Part shown: positions 8,619-17,870 of the stretch, piece after piece
Numbering within the stretch: position 1 is the stretch's first letter
Layout of the letters: every line of letters begins with the position of its first letter
Origin: G965197555 sp965197555
GTDB taxonomy: Bacteria; Chloroflexota; Dehalococcoidia; Lucifugimonadales; UBA3495
Length of the DNA: 64,000 bases
Assembly (NCBI GenBank): GCA_965197555.1
Contig: OZ240213.1
Coordinates: forward strand, 1,364,001-1,428,000
Direction: 5' to 3'
The notes under the pieces: model-generated
The model's database searches: none
The model's input: only the letters and a program-made list of their open reading frames with translations
Told to the model about the DNA's origin: nothing
Position numbers and translations under genes: made by a program

Positions 8619-8904
8619 CCTAAGCCCGACAACATCCCGAACGCCATGCCGCGCCCGACAGCTTCGCGGCGCATTCGTAGTGGAGCAAGCTAAGAGGGTT
8701 TCGCGCCGGGCGCCGGTATACCCACCGCCAAGCAGACCTAGTCCTCTTGGATGACCGTCCATGCCCGCGGGTGCGTCGTCATGCCGGTCTGACGGTGTTA
8801 CCCCAGGCATCCGGCCCATCATGATGTGACTGAGCGTGTGTTGAGGCACCTACCGGGTTTTTAGCTGGCCGCATCAAGCGGCAGCCCGTTAACCCGGTGA
8901 TTAA
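8619..8904. other. Intergenic stretch before the CRISPR array, no gene recognised
   Basis: Only shadow ORFs without motifs or ribosome binding sites occur here. It separates the cupin gene from its presumed terminator and the leader-distal end of the array. Confidence 0.5.
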
Positions 8905-8932
8905 GATCAAGGCGAGAGCCTTGGTCTTTTTT
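8905..8932 (+). terminator. Intrinsic terminator, plus strand
   Basis: GATCAAGGC pairs with GCCTTGGTC (one G-U) around GAGA and is followed by a run of six T. It would stop rightward transcription before it enters the CRISPR array antisense. Confidence 0.75.
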
Positions 8933-8949
8933 GTCCTAGTGGAGGCCGG

Positions 8950-11900
8950 AGTCTATCCCCGCGGGTACGGAGAAACCGAGCATGAATGGTTGTTGCGCTT
9001 TCGTAGTGCCGGTCTATCCCCGCGGGCGCGGGGGAACCGCCACCATGGACACCGTGCTCCCCGAGAAGGACGGTCTATCCCCGCGGGTGCGGGGGAACCG
9101 AGATATCACGCCACGTGTCCTCAATAGATTCAGGTCTATCCCCGCGGGTGCGGGGGAACCACTATGCCTGTCTGTAGATCAGTCAATGCATCCGGTCTAT
9201 CCCCGCGGGTGCGGGGGAACCTCGATCAGACGTACATCGTGGAACTAGCTGCAAGGTCTATCCCCGCGGGTGCGGGGGAACCAGCCAGGCCCATGACAAC
9301 CTCACCGACGAGCAGGGTCTATCCCCGTGGGTGCGGGGGAACCCGGTGCAGACCGTAAGCGAGTAAACGCCTATTGGGTCTATCCCCGTGGGTGCGGGGG
9401 AACCCGAACAGCAGCACCAGAAGGTACTAGAGCTCGGGGTCTATCCCCGCGGGTGCGGGGGAACCCAGCGTCCTTCGGACGGGGCGAAGTGCTGGCTCGG
9501 TCTATCCCCGTGGGTGCGGGGGAACCCGAACAGCAGCACCAGAAGGTACTAGAGCTCGGGGTCTATCCCCGCGGGTGCGGGGGAACCCAGCGTCCTTCGG
9601 ACGGGGCGAAGTGCTGGCTCGGTCTACCCCGTGGGTGCGGGGGAACCTGGGCATCGATGTCGGCGAGTGCAGCCATTACGGGTCTATCCCCGTGGGTGCG
9701 GGGGAACCTTCGACGAAGACGGGATGCCGATCAAGTGCGTCGGTCTATCCCCGCGGGTGCGGGGGAACCTGGGATGTGATGCTCAAGGCCGACTGGCACC
9801 AAGGTCTATCCCCGCGGGTGCGGGGGAACCTAATGCACCGCCGGATGGTAGGGCCATCTTTGGGGTCTATCCCCGTGGGTGCGGGGGAACCTCGACTATG
9901 CGCCCTCCCCACACCGGCCTATTGGGTCTATCCCCGTGGGTGCGGGGGAACCTAGTCCAGGTGAGCAAAGAGTTCGTAGGACGTGGGTCTATCCCCGCGG
10001 GTGGGGGGAACCTGCCAGATGCCCACTGGGGCTTAGGCTCTACTGGGTCTATCCCCGCGAGTACGGGGGAACCCGTCGTAATGGTGCCCCTGCCGCGCGG
10101 ATGATCGGTCTATCCCCACGGGTGCGGGGAACCAGGTGGAGTGCGCCTAAGAGACGACGCACCATGGGTCTATCCCCGTGGGTGCGGGGGAACCGTAACT
10201 GGCTTGGTTGAGGCAGGCAAGGTGGTCGGTCTATCCCCGCGGGTGCGGGGGAACCGTTCTTTCTGGCGCAATTCATCAAAATTTACCAGGTCTATCCCCG
10301 CGGGTGCGGGGGAACCCCTTCGGATATTTCCCGTTGAATCCAAACAACGGGTCTATCCCCGCGGGTGCGGGGGAACCACGTGGGGCACTACGGAGAGGGT
10401 TTCTGGAAGAGGTCTATCCCCGTGGGTGCAGAGGAACCGCCGGCCGGTCGTACAAGCCGCGGTAGAACATGGGTCTATCCCCGCGGGTGCGGGGGAACCT
10501 AATGCACCGCCGGATGGTAGGGCCATCTTTGGGGTCTATCCCCGTGGGTGCGGGGGAACCTCGACTATGCGCCCTCCCCACACCGGCCTATTGGGTCTAT
10601 CCCCGTGGGTGCGGGGGAACCATCCTCTCGCTCTTGATCCAGGCCACATTGTGCGGTCTATCCCCGTGGGTGCCGGGGAACCTGCCAATCTTCCTCACCA
10701 AAAACACCCAAGAACGGTCTATCCCCGTGGGTGCGGGGGAACCTGATAGATTGAAGTGAGGAATTCGGGCTCCTAAGGTCTATCCCCGTGGGTGCGGGGG
10801 AACCGTCAGCAACCGGATCGCCCTGGATGACCAAGTCGGTCTATCCCCGTGGGTGCGGGGGAACCACGCTCCCAAGTATTCGTCCCGGACTTGCCCACGG
10901 TCTATCCCCGTGGGTGCGGGGGAACCTTTACCCAGCGTGGGTGCCGCCTCAACTGTGGGGGTCTATCCCCGTGGGTGCGGGGGAACCGAGTATTGACCTG
11001 CGTTTTGAAGACCTCTCAGCGGTCTATCCCCGTGGGTGCGGGGGAACCTCGCTGTCGCCCCACAGGTCAGCCGGATCATCAGGTCTATCCCCGTGGGTGC
11101 GGGGGAACCGGCAATGGCGCAAAACTCGCGTCGTAGAGCATCGGTCTATCCCCGTGGGTGCGGGGGAACCGCTCCCGCCTCTGCAAGGATGCGGCCGGGA
11201 AATGGTCTATCCCCGTGGGTGCGGGGGAACCGCTCCCGCCTCTGCAAGGATGCGGCCGGGAAATGGTCTATCCCCGTGGGTGCGGGGGAACCGCGGGCCG
11301 CCTAAGCGACGTGTTCACCCAGGACGGTCTATCCCCGTGGGTGCGGGGGAACCAGCCCCAAAACCAAAGAGTCCTACGAATGGGCGGGTCTATCCCCGTG
11401 GGTGCGGGGGAACCTGCTCTGCCGTGGGATTCAAACCGAAGAGAGACGGTCTATCCCCGTGGGTGCGGGGGAACCCGTCGAGTCCGGGCAGTGTCAGGTC
11501 AACAGCGGGGTCTATCCCCGCGGGTGCGGGGGAACCACCGAGTCCCTATCAATGACCCGGCATGTGGTGGGTCTATCCCCGCGGGTGCGGGGGAACCCCT
11601 TCCGTGCAGGCCGCTATTCTACGTGTTCGGGGTCTATCCCCGCGGGTGCGGGGGAACCACCGACTATGCGGCCTACTTGGGCGAAAAGGAAGGTCTATCC
11701 CCGCGGGTGCGGGGGAACCACGAGACGAGGCCCGTCCATGGGCAGAGCTACCGGTCTATCCCCGCGGGTGCGGGGTGACCCCACTCAGACTGCTGCAGTC
11801 GGTGTGGAAGCTGGGTCTATCCCCGCGGGTGCGGGGGGACCGTCATTCCAGTCTGCTATGGAGGGATTAAAGCTGGTCTATCCCCGCGGGTGCGGGGGGA

Positions 11901-13549
11901 CCCGCTACACTCCCGACGGTGGGACGCCTGTTAACGGTCTATCCCCGCGGGTGCGGGGGGACCTCTACGCCTGCCCACGTGGTATAGTGCGCCCAAGGTC
12001 TATCCCCGCGGGTGCGGGGGGACCCTTCAATATTCCTCAAATTCCTAACTGGTAGTGGGTCTATCCCCGCGGGTGCGGGGGGACCCATGGATGAAGGCAC
12101 CGGTAGCACCATTGGTGAGGTCTATCCCCGCGGGTGCGGGGGGACCCCGAAAACTATTGACTAGCTACCGTGTGTAAAAGGTCTATCCCCGCGGGTGCGG
12201 GGGGACCGGACTGGCGGCGGAAGAGCCTGGTCACCAAGTAGGTCTATCCCCGCGGGTGCGGGGGGACCCACTGCATTGGTAGCAATAGCGCTGGCTATCT
12301 CGGTCTATCCCCGCGGGTGCGGGGGGACCGGGCAACGGTCACCGCAGCGGTTCGTTGATCGAGGTCTATCCCCGCGGGTGCGGGGGGACCGGCTCAAGGC
12401 GGGCTGGCTGTGCGGGACGATGTGGTCTATCCCCGCGGGTGCGGGGGGACCACTGATGATAGACAGGTCCACCTGTGTCGCTCCGGTCTATCCCCGCGGG
12501 TGCGGGGGGACCGTCTGCCCGCCACGCTGGAAAGCATCATAGCTGGGTCTATCCCCGCGGGTGCGGGGGGACCGAAAGACAGAAACTCCACCAACCCACA
12601 TAAGATGGTCTATCCCCGCGGGTGCGGGGAGACCACCGGCACAGTGTCTCAGGTCCTCACCGAACTCGGTCTATCCCCGCGGGTGCGGGGGGACCGTCTG
12701 CCCGCCACGCTGGAAAGCATCATAGCTGGGTCTATCCCCGCGGGTGCGGGGGGACCGAAAGACAGAAACTCCACCAACCCACATAAGATGGTCTATCCCC
12801 GCGGGTGCGGGGAGACCACCGGCACAGTGTCTCAGGTCCTCACCGAACTCGGTCTATCCCCGCGGGTGCGGGGGGACCGGCTTCAAAGGGTGGCCAGAAG
12901 AAATAGCGAACGGTCTATCCCCGCGGGTGCGGGGGGACCTACGCTTACCTGACCAAAACCGGCAAGGGGATGGGTCTATCCCCGCGGGTGCGGGGGGACC
13001 TCCCTCAGGAAAGCCCCTTCAACAGTGACCTGAGGTCTATCCCCGCGGGTGCGGGAGGACCTCCCTCAGGAAAGCCCCTTCAACAGTGACCTGAGGTCTA
13101 TCCCCGCGGGTGCGGGGGGACCTAGATTCCTGCTTGCGTCGATGTCGAACTGCAGGGTCTATCCCCGCGGGTGCGGGGGGACCGGGGTCGCTGCTGCAAC
13201 AGGGCTCCCAGTGACGGGTCTATCCCCGCGGGTGCGGGGGAACCACAAAACGGTCGTAGGCTGCTTGGTCTATTTGAGGTCTATCCCCGCGGGTGCGGGG
13301 GAACCGGGTACTCCGTCCACTTCTGGCATTTCTGCGGGGGTCTATCCCCGCGGGTGCGGGGGAACCTTCCAACAAGGTGGCAGCGCACAATGGCGCTGCG
13401 GTCTATCCCCGCGGGTGCGGGGGAACCTTCTCTCCATGCGGTACGGCGTCCCCGGCTCCAGGTCTATCCCCGCGGGTGCGGGGGAACCCCAGGCGGCAAG
13501 GGTGACCGCAATATCGGCCTCGGTCTATCCCCGCGGGTGCGGGGGAACC
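8950..13549 (-). CRISPR. Type I-E CRISPR array, 76 repeats and 75 spacers
   Basis: Repeats are 28 bp, starting GGTCTATCCCCG and ending GGGGGAACC on the plus strand, with spacers of 33 bp (61-bp period). Read on the minus strand, the repeat has the I-E hairpin CCCCGC/GCGGGG and a 3' handle ATAGACC, so crRNA is made leftward. The leader is therefore on the cas2 side, and the repeat at 8950 is the decayed leader-distal end. Three repeats (9621, 9986, 10107) are 27 bp. Repeat variants occur in blocks: GTGGGT at 10533-11448, ending GGGGACC at 11814-13156, and the consensus ending at 13217-13522. Five spacer blocks are duplicated, leaving about 66 unique spacers. Confidence 0.98.
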
Positions 13550-13598
13550 CCTATTTGGGTGATACTATTCTTCATCCACTATGCGTTCGGGGAATGAT
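13550..13598 (-). promoter_or_regulatory. CRISPR leader region (very short, running into cas2)
   Basis: Only 49 bp separate the leader-proximal repeat from the cas2 stop codon. The sequence is more AT-rich than its surroundings (ACTATTCTTCATCCACTATG), as I-E leaders are. Any leader promoter and integration-host-factor-like site must overlap the 3' end of cas2, unless the array is transcribed with the cas operon. No convincing -35/-10 pair was seen. Confidence 0.5.
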
Positions 13599-13886
13599 TC
13601 AGTGGTACTTTATGAGGTACACTCCGTCGGCTTCTACTATGGTCTTTGGCGCTATTCCTAGAGTCTTTATTTCTTGTTCACCGACCGCCCTCGGGTCGCG
13701 CCATGTCATGACTATCGAGCCAGTCCCCAGCTCGTAGTACCAGGTCGTTAGAACGTCCCAGATCCGATCCCGCGTCCCGCTGTTCATCTGTGGAGATGTA
13801 TAAACCCCCGGCGCTATTTCCAACATTGCCGACGCTAGGAAACCTCGGTATCGTCCCTCCACGTTGGTTGTCACCACCACGGTCAT
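13599..13886 (-). CDS. cas2: CRISPR-associated endoribonuclease-fold protein Cas2e
   Basis: This 95-residue ferredoxin-fold protein is the Cas2 half of the Cas1-Cas2 integrase. It begins MTVVVTTNVEGRYRGFLASAMLEIAPGVYTS, the signature of the I-E (CasF/CT1978) subtype, with length typical for that subtype. It starts 10 bp after the cas1 stop codon with an AAGGAGA-like site. There is no fused DnaQ domain, unlike some I-E Cas2 proteins; a separate DnaQ-like gene lies near cas3. Last gene before the array. Confidence 0.95.
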   Translation of the reverse strand: MTVVVTTNVEGRYRGFLASAMLEIAPGVYTSPQMNSGTRDRIWDVLTTWYYELGTGSIVMTWRDPRAVGEQEIKTLGIAPKTIVEADGVYLIKYH

Positions 13887-13895
13887 GCTGTCTCC

Positions 13896-14840
13896 TTATT
13901 CTTCGTCCCACGTTTCGAACGGCTCCTCTTCGTTGTCCTCTTCGCCGTTAACCTCGATCGGAGGAACGTCTTGGAACAACGCCTTTATGCGGTCGATCAT
14001 CTTCGGGATTACCCGTTCTGTCCGCAGCATCTCTCCGGTGGTTTGCCTTGTATGCCGTTCAATGTCCAGGGTGGGATTCCGGGTGACCGCGCTGGCCGAC
14101 TTAAACGCCGCAGGTAAGAGCACCGTATCCCGGAACAGGTCTGCGATGTCTAGGGCGAAAGCCTCCCCACTATGCTCATGGATGAATCCCAGTTGAGGGA
14201 TGGTGCCTGTTGCGGTTACCGCGACCACTGCGGCCGCGGTCACCGCCACCGACGCATGGTTGATCGCTTGATTCGGGATGTCGGCCGATACCGGGTCGGC
14301 GCGGTCGTAGCGCCGCCTCCGCCACTCGACGCCGTACCTTTGGGCCAAGAGCTGATAGGTCCTCCTCATTCTGGCCCCTTCGACGCCGCGTAGCGCGTTG
14401 ATATCTTGGTGGGGGAGAACCTCGCCCAGGCGCATGGCATACATCTTGCGAGCGATGGTGATCCGGCTGCCCTCAGGATCGCCCCAAGCCCGCATCTGCC
14501 GTCGCGCTGTGTCCGAACTGTCGGGCATCAACGGCGGCGCAGTGTAGCACCTCACCCCATCCTCACCCACTGCTACCAGTGCTGTCCCGTGCCTTGCCAT
14601 CAAGCGCAGGGCGTCGTGGCTAACGGTGGATCCTGGACCCAGCAATATCATCGAGAGGGACTGAAAAGGAATGCCGTACTCGCCCTTATCCAGAGGACTG
14701 TCGCGGTCCGGACCGCTTTGGCGGTCGAACCGGAGTGTGCCGTCACGTACGGTCAGCGCGCCCCGGGATAGCCAGAGCAGTCCGTGGCGGTCGGCGTGGG
14801 GGATTCTAGCTGTTTCCAGTCCAAGTCTTCCCCTCAGCAT
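13896..14840 (-). CDS. cas1: CRISPR integrase Cas1e
   Basis: This 314-residue protein inserts new spacers at the leader-repeat junction together with Cas2. Metal-binding residues fit the family: Glu154 in LRGVEGARMRR, His221 in LGFIHEHSGEAF, and Asp231/Asp234 in LDIADLFRD. The N-terminal beta domain begins RGRLGLETARIPHADRHGLLWLSRG. An AAGGAGA site precedes ATG 14840. A degenerate mini-array separates it from cas6e, so processing there by Cas6e would detach cas1-cas2 mRNA from the Cascade genes. Confidence 0.96.
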   Translation of the reverse strand: MLRGRLGLETARIPHADRHGLLWLSRGALTVRDGTLRFDRQSGPDRDSPLDKGEYGIPFQSLSMILLGPGSTVSHDALRLMARHGTALVAVGEDGVRCYTAPPLMPDSSDTARRQMRAWGDPEGSRITIARKMYAMRLGEVLPHQDINALRGVEGARMRRTYQLLAQRYGVEWRRRRYDRADPVSADIPNQAINHASVAVTAAAVVAVTATGTIPQLGFIHEHSGEAFALDIADLFRDTVLLPAAFKSASAVTRNPTLDIERHTRQTTGEMLRTERVIPKMIDRIKALFQDVPPIEVNGEEDNEEEPFETWDEE

Positions 14841-14869
14841 TATGTCTCCTTGAAGTGGTTGATTGGGTT

Positions 14870-15031
14870 GGTCTGGCCCCGCGTGTGCGGGGGGAACCTA
14901 TACCGTGAGTCCAGCAAGCCAACGCTGTAGGGTCTGTCCCCGCGTGTGCGGGGGGAACCTGCACAAAGCAGCGCGGGTTATAGTACTGCATGGGTCTGTC
15001 CCCCAGCACACGGGGGGACAGACCCATGCAG
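14870..15031 (-). CRISPR. Degenerate mini-array inside the cas operon, with perfect hairpin
   Basis: Three repeat-like units (29 bp at 14870-14898 and 14931-14959, and a third at 14993-15024) flank spacer-like sequences of 32 and 33 bp. They have the same orientation as the main array and the operon. They carry GCGTGTGCGG where the main array has GCGGGTGCGG. The third unit is a hybrid: its 5' half is an inverted copy of the handle side, giving a perfect 19-bp stem (14986-15004 with 15013-15031) around an 8-nt loop. Operon transcripts should contain Cas6e sites here. Confidence 0.8.
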
Positions 15032-15110
15032 GGACGTGAGCCTTGCTGCCTGGAACAAGCGCTGATGAGATATTCAATTGTTAATGTGCTCGGCCCAAAG
15101 TCGCAGGCGG

Positions 15111-15920
15111 CTATGGGCTATTGGGTCTGCCCGGCGGCCTAAGGAGCAGCATCCCGTAACCGTAGGCCCGGTGGCGGCCCACCCCATCGGCCAGCAGTTT
15201 GGCGAAGGAGTCCGGGTCGGTGACGGTAAGTATGCCCCGCAACACCGCGTCCGGTCCCTCACTGTGGCGGGTATGCAATTTGCGGACGGCGCGGGTGCGT
15301 TGGAACGACACCAATTTGGTCTGGTCCAAGTCCAAGGTCGCTCCGCCCTTCCGGTCAAGCCGGACCGCCAGCCACTCGCGGTACACCTCCTCCCGCTTGC
15401 GCTCCATTCCGCCCTTTTCCGGGTGCTGAATAGCTTCCCACAGAAAGACGTCGCATTCTTTACCCGGACGCATTCCACCTTCCCGGAAGTTGCGTTGTAC
15501 GTTGGGAGGAACTCGTGTAGGGTCCTGTTGAAGCCGCACGATGGGGCGAATGCGCGTCTCGAAGCCAAGCCGTTGGCCCGTCTGCCATTCCGTAGGCATC
15601 GGCTTGTTATCGATGGTCGAAAGAAGCAGCGCGCGCAATTGTAGCGGATCGGCGAAGGTGTTGGCTGCCCCACGCAACGCGTCGGCGTCGGCCCGCCCGT
15701 AACCGTACAAGACGCCACGGGCGCCGCCCCGCGGAATAATCAGACGAAAGGGCTTAGGGGCCAGGTCTCCGAGGGTCTCCTTGAGGAGACAATGCATGGC
15801 GTGGTCCGGGTCTTGTAGCCGTTTTGTGCCCATCCAGCGCTGGAAATCACGCACATTGATCTCGGCCCGTATCATTTGCAGGGTAGTGGTTCCCGAGACG
15901 ACGCCAGGTGTTGTGATCAT
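15111..15920 (-). CDS. cas6e: crRNA-processing endoribonuclease Cas6e
   Basis: Cas6e of 269 residues cleaves pre-crRNA at the base of the repeat hairpin and stays bound as part of Cascade. It shows the double ferredoxin fold and the C-terminal glycine-rich loop GVGRHRAYGYGMLLL. The N-terminus MIRAEINVRDFQRWMG lies a few residues in. I chose ATG 15920 because it overlaps the cas5 stop by 4 bp, as in a translationally coupled operon; the longer frame up to 16031 would lie inside cas5. Confidence 0.92.
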   Translation of the reverse strand: MITTPGVVSGTTTLQMIRAEINVRDFQRWMGTKRLQDPDHAMHCLLKETLGDLAPKPFRLIIPRGGARGVLYGYGRADADALRGAANTFADPLQLRALLLSTIDNKPMPTEWQTGQRLGFETRIRPIVRLQQDPTRVPPNVQRNFREGGMRPGKECDVFLWEAIQHPEKGGMERKREEVYREWLAVRLDRKGGATLDLDQTKLVSFQRTRAVRKLHTRHSEGPDAVLRGILTVTDPDSFAKLLADGVGRHRAYGYGMLLLRPPGRPNSP

Positions 15921-16684
15921 GCCTGCCCCCCCTTTTCCGGCGATTCGGTTTTCGTGGCGGGGGCGAACTCGTCCCGGCGCCTCGTACCCTCCCGGACTGC
16001 CCGGCCGCCTCCATGAAGACCGGAAATCCAATTGCGCTGGTCAGTGATCATATAGGTTCGGTTAGCTTCAACCCCTTGCGAACCTTCCCCCTCGGGCCAG
16101 AACAGGCGAATGGGTTCCGTCGGATCGCCGGGGCCAGCCAGGGTATGCGCCAGCAGCACGGCCAGCGCGGTGTCGCCATCTTTGTATCCGGCGAATAGCG
16201 GGGCCGAGGGTAGCCACGGCTTGCGACCTATGAACAGGGGCCGCGCCGGTTCCTGCAAGGCTCCGGCCAGCCCGTCCAGCGTTGGCTCCCCGTCCGCCGG
16301 CTCCAGCCGCAGGGCGACGGTTACGCTCATGTCGGCGAAGTAGTCGCGGTAGCGCAGGTGATTCTGGTACGTGCCGCCGCCCCGCCCTTCCGGGTGGCCG
16401 CGGGTGGTCCAGCTTTGCTCAGTGTTGTTTATGGCCACGCTCTGAAAATCCTGGATGCTCAGGCCGCCTCGAGGTCCGCGGTCGATGCGGGCGGCGAAGA
16501 CCAACCGGTCCTGCAACTGCTGGTGCCGCTCCCGCTCGACGCGCAGCCAGCCCATGGCGTTGGCCAGCAGCCCCGTCAGCATCGACGCTGCCGGAAAGGG
16601 ACGGGTCACGCCGTAAGCGTCGATGGTCTCCCCGCCGAAGGCCATCAACGGCGATTCCAGGTCTAGAATCAGGTGCCTCGCCAT
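15917..16684 (-). CDS. cas5e: Cascade subunit Cas5e
   Basis: This 255-residue RAMP-fold protein caps the 5' handle of crRNA. Its N-terminus, MARHLILDLESPLMAFGGETIDAYGVTRPFP, is the standard Cas5 (CasD) opening, with FPAASMLTGLLANAMGW following. ATG 16684 starts 2 bp after the cas7 stop; the longer ORF from 16744 lies inside cas7. The C-terminal tail (RRDEFAPATKTESPEKGG) overlaps the start of cas6e by 4 bp. Confidence 0.94.
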   Translation of the reverse strand: MARHLILDLESPLMAFGGETIDAYGVTRPFPAASMLTGLLANAMGWLRVERERHQQLQDRLVFAARIDRGPRGGLSIQDFQSVAINNTEQSWTTRGHPEGRGGGTYQNHLRYRDYFADMSVTVALRLEPADGEPTLDGLAGALQEPARPLFIGRKPWLPSAPLFAGYKDGDTALAVLLAHTLAGPGDPTEPIRLFWPEGEGSQGVEANRTYMITDQRNWISGLHGGGRAVREGTRRRDEFAPATKTESPEKGGQA

Positions 16685-16686
16685 AG

Positions 16687-17859
16687 TTATACCGTGCCAC
16701 TGCGGACGGTTCCTGCAGCCCAGGACGCCAGGTCGTCCAGGCACAGACGGTCCGCGTTAGGCATATTGCAGTCTTCAACTGATGCCACTCGGCGGGCCTC
16801 CTTTGCGCCGTAGCACGCGTCCAGCTTGCCGAGGTAGGCACCCATCCATTCGGTCGCATCCTCAACTTGAGCTCTTGACGGGTCCCGGTAGGCGTTGGCC
16901 AAGCTGCGGGGCTGGCGGCTGCCCGCTTCGACCAGAACGAGGTCGGCGCAGGCGTAGGGCGCGGTGGATCCCAGCTTGGCGCCGGGGGTGACGGTGGCTA
17001 TCAGGTGCAGCAGGTGCTCAACCACTTTGGCGGCCATCGTCCGGTCGGCGTTTAGCCAATCCTCCGCTTTGCAGCCCTCCAGGTTGGAGACCAGTCCGGG
17101 CACGTCCACCACCACGTAGCCGTAGAACAAGCCGGCAGTCAGCTCCATGTCGCCGATGTGGGCGGCCCCTGCGTCCTCATCGTCGCCCTGGAGGTCGTCT
17201 ACCACCGAGAAATAGTCGCTTTCGCTCTCCTCCCGGTGCACGGTGAAAGCGTGGGCGACGTGGATGGCGGCCTCGATGTTGGCGCCAGGGTCGGAAGTGA
17301 CCATGCGCCCGAAAAGGGCTCCCTCCAGCCCGGCAGGGAGGCGGGTGGCATCGAGAAGCGCGCGGAAGTTGTTCCCCTCGCCGCGCCTTGCATTGAACAG
17401 CGAGGTCGCGGCATCCCCGGCGGCCTTGGCGTCGTTGGGATGGTCGGCGCAGATGGCGGCGGCCCTCTGGTGCAGGTGCTCCACCTCGGGCACGCCCAGC
17501 AGAAGAGGTTGACGGCCGGTCTCGGTGTTACCACGGCTTCCGTACACACCGACGTTGAAGGCCTCTCTCACCGCGGCCAGCACTTCCTCGCTGATGCCGT
17601 CAGTGCCCTTGAGCGGCTCGATCACCTTACGCTCGACGATGTTGCGGGAGCGGATGGCCTCTGTGCTGCCGGAGATGTTGCGGATAGAGAATTCGTCCTG
17701 GGCCATGCGCCAATGCCGCTTGAGGCACTGGGACGAGATGCGGGTGCGCACCGCGCCGCCGAAGGGCATCCGCTTGGCTAGGCCGCTATCGTCGCGGTTC
17801 AACAGGGCCGCCGGGTATGAATGCAGGGTGTGCATTTGTAAAAACCGTGGGGTAGGCAT
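16687..17859 (-). CDS. cas7e: Cascade backbone subunit Cas7e
   Basis: This 390-residue protein should form the six-subunit filament along crRNA. It begins with the family motif FLQMHTLHSYPAALLNRDDSGLAKRMPFGGAVRTRISSQCLKRHWR, in which the RNA-contacting Arg/Ser region is evident. SLANAYRDPS near the C-terminus is also conserved in CasC. A GGAG site lies 6 nt before ATG. It starts 11 bp after cas11. Length is a little above the E. coli protein (363), with an Asp/Glu-rich insert around residue 225. Confidence 0.95.
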   Translation of the reverse strand: MPTPRFLQMHTLHSYPAALLNRDDSGLAKRMPFGGAVRTRISSQCLKRHWRMAQDEFSIRNISGSTEAIRSRNIVERKVIEPLKGTDGISEEVLAAVREAFNVGVYGSRGNTETGRQPLLLGVPEVEHLHQRAAAICADHPNDAKAAGDAATSLFNARRGEGNNFRALLDATRLPAGLEGALFGRMVTSDPGANIEAAIHVAHAFTVHREESESDYFSVVDDLQGDDEDAGAAHIGDMELTAGLFYGYVVVDVPGLVSNLEGCKAEDWLNADRTMAAKVVEHLLHLIATVTPGAKLGSTAPYACADLVLVEAGSRQPRSLANAYRDPSRAQVEDATEWMGAYLGKLDACYGAKEARRVASVEDCNMPNADRLCLDDLASWAAGTVRSGTV

Positions 17860-17870
17860 GGTCTAACTCC

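Noticed and set aside
8897..13737. Long plus-strand ORFs rich in PRGCGGT, SPRVRGN and IPAGAGEP motifs
   Set aside because: They are translations of the CRISPR repeats in three frames; the 61-bp period and hairpin repeat explain them fully.
15013..15031. Seed match CATGCAG of the mini-array spacer to adjacent DNA as a Cascade target
   Set aside because: The match is part of the palindrome itself and is preceded by the repeat handle, which would be read as self rather than as a PAM.
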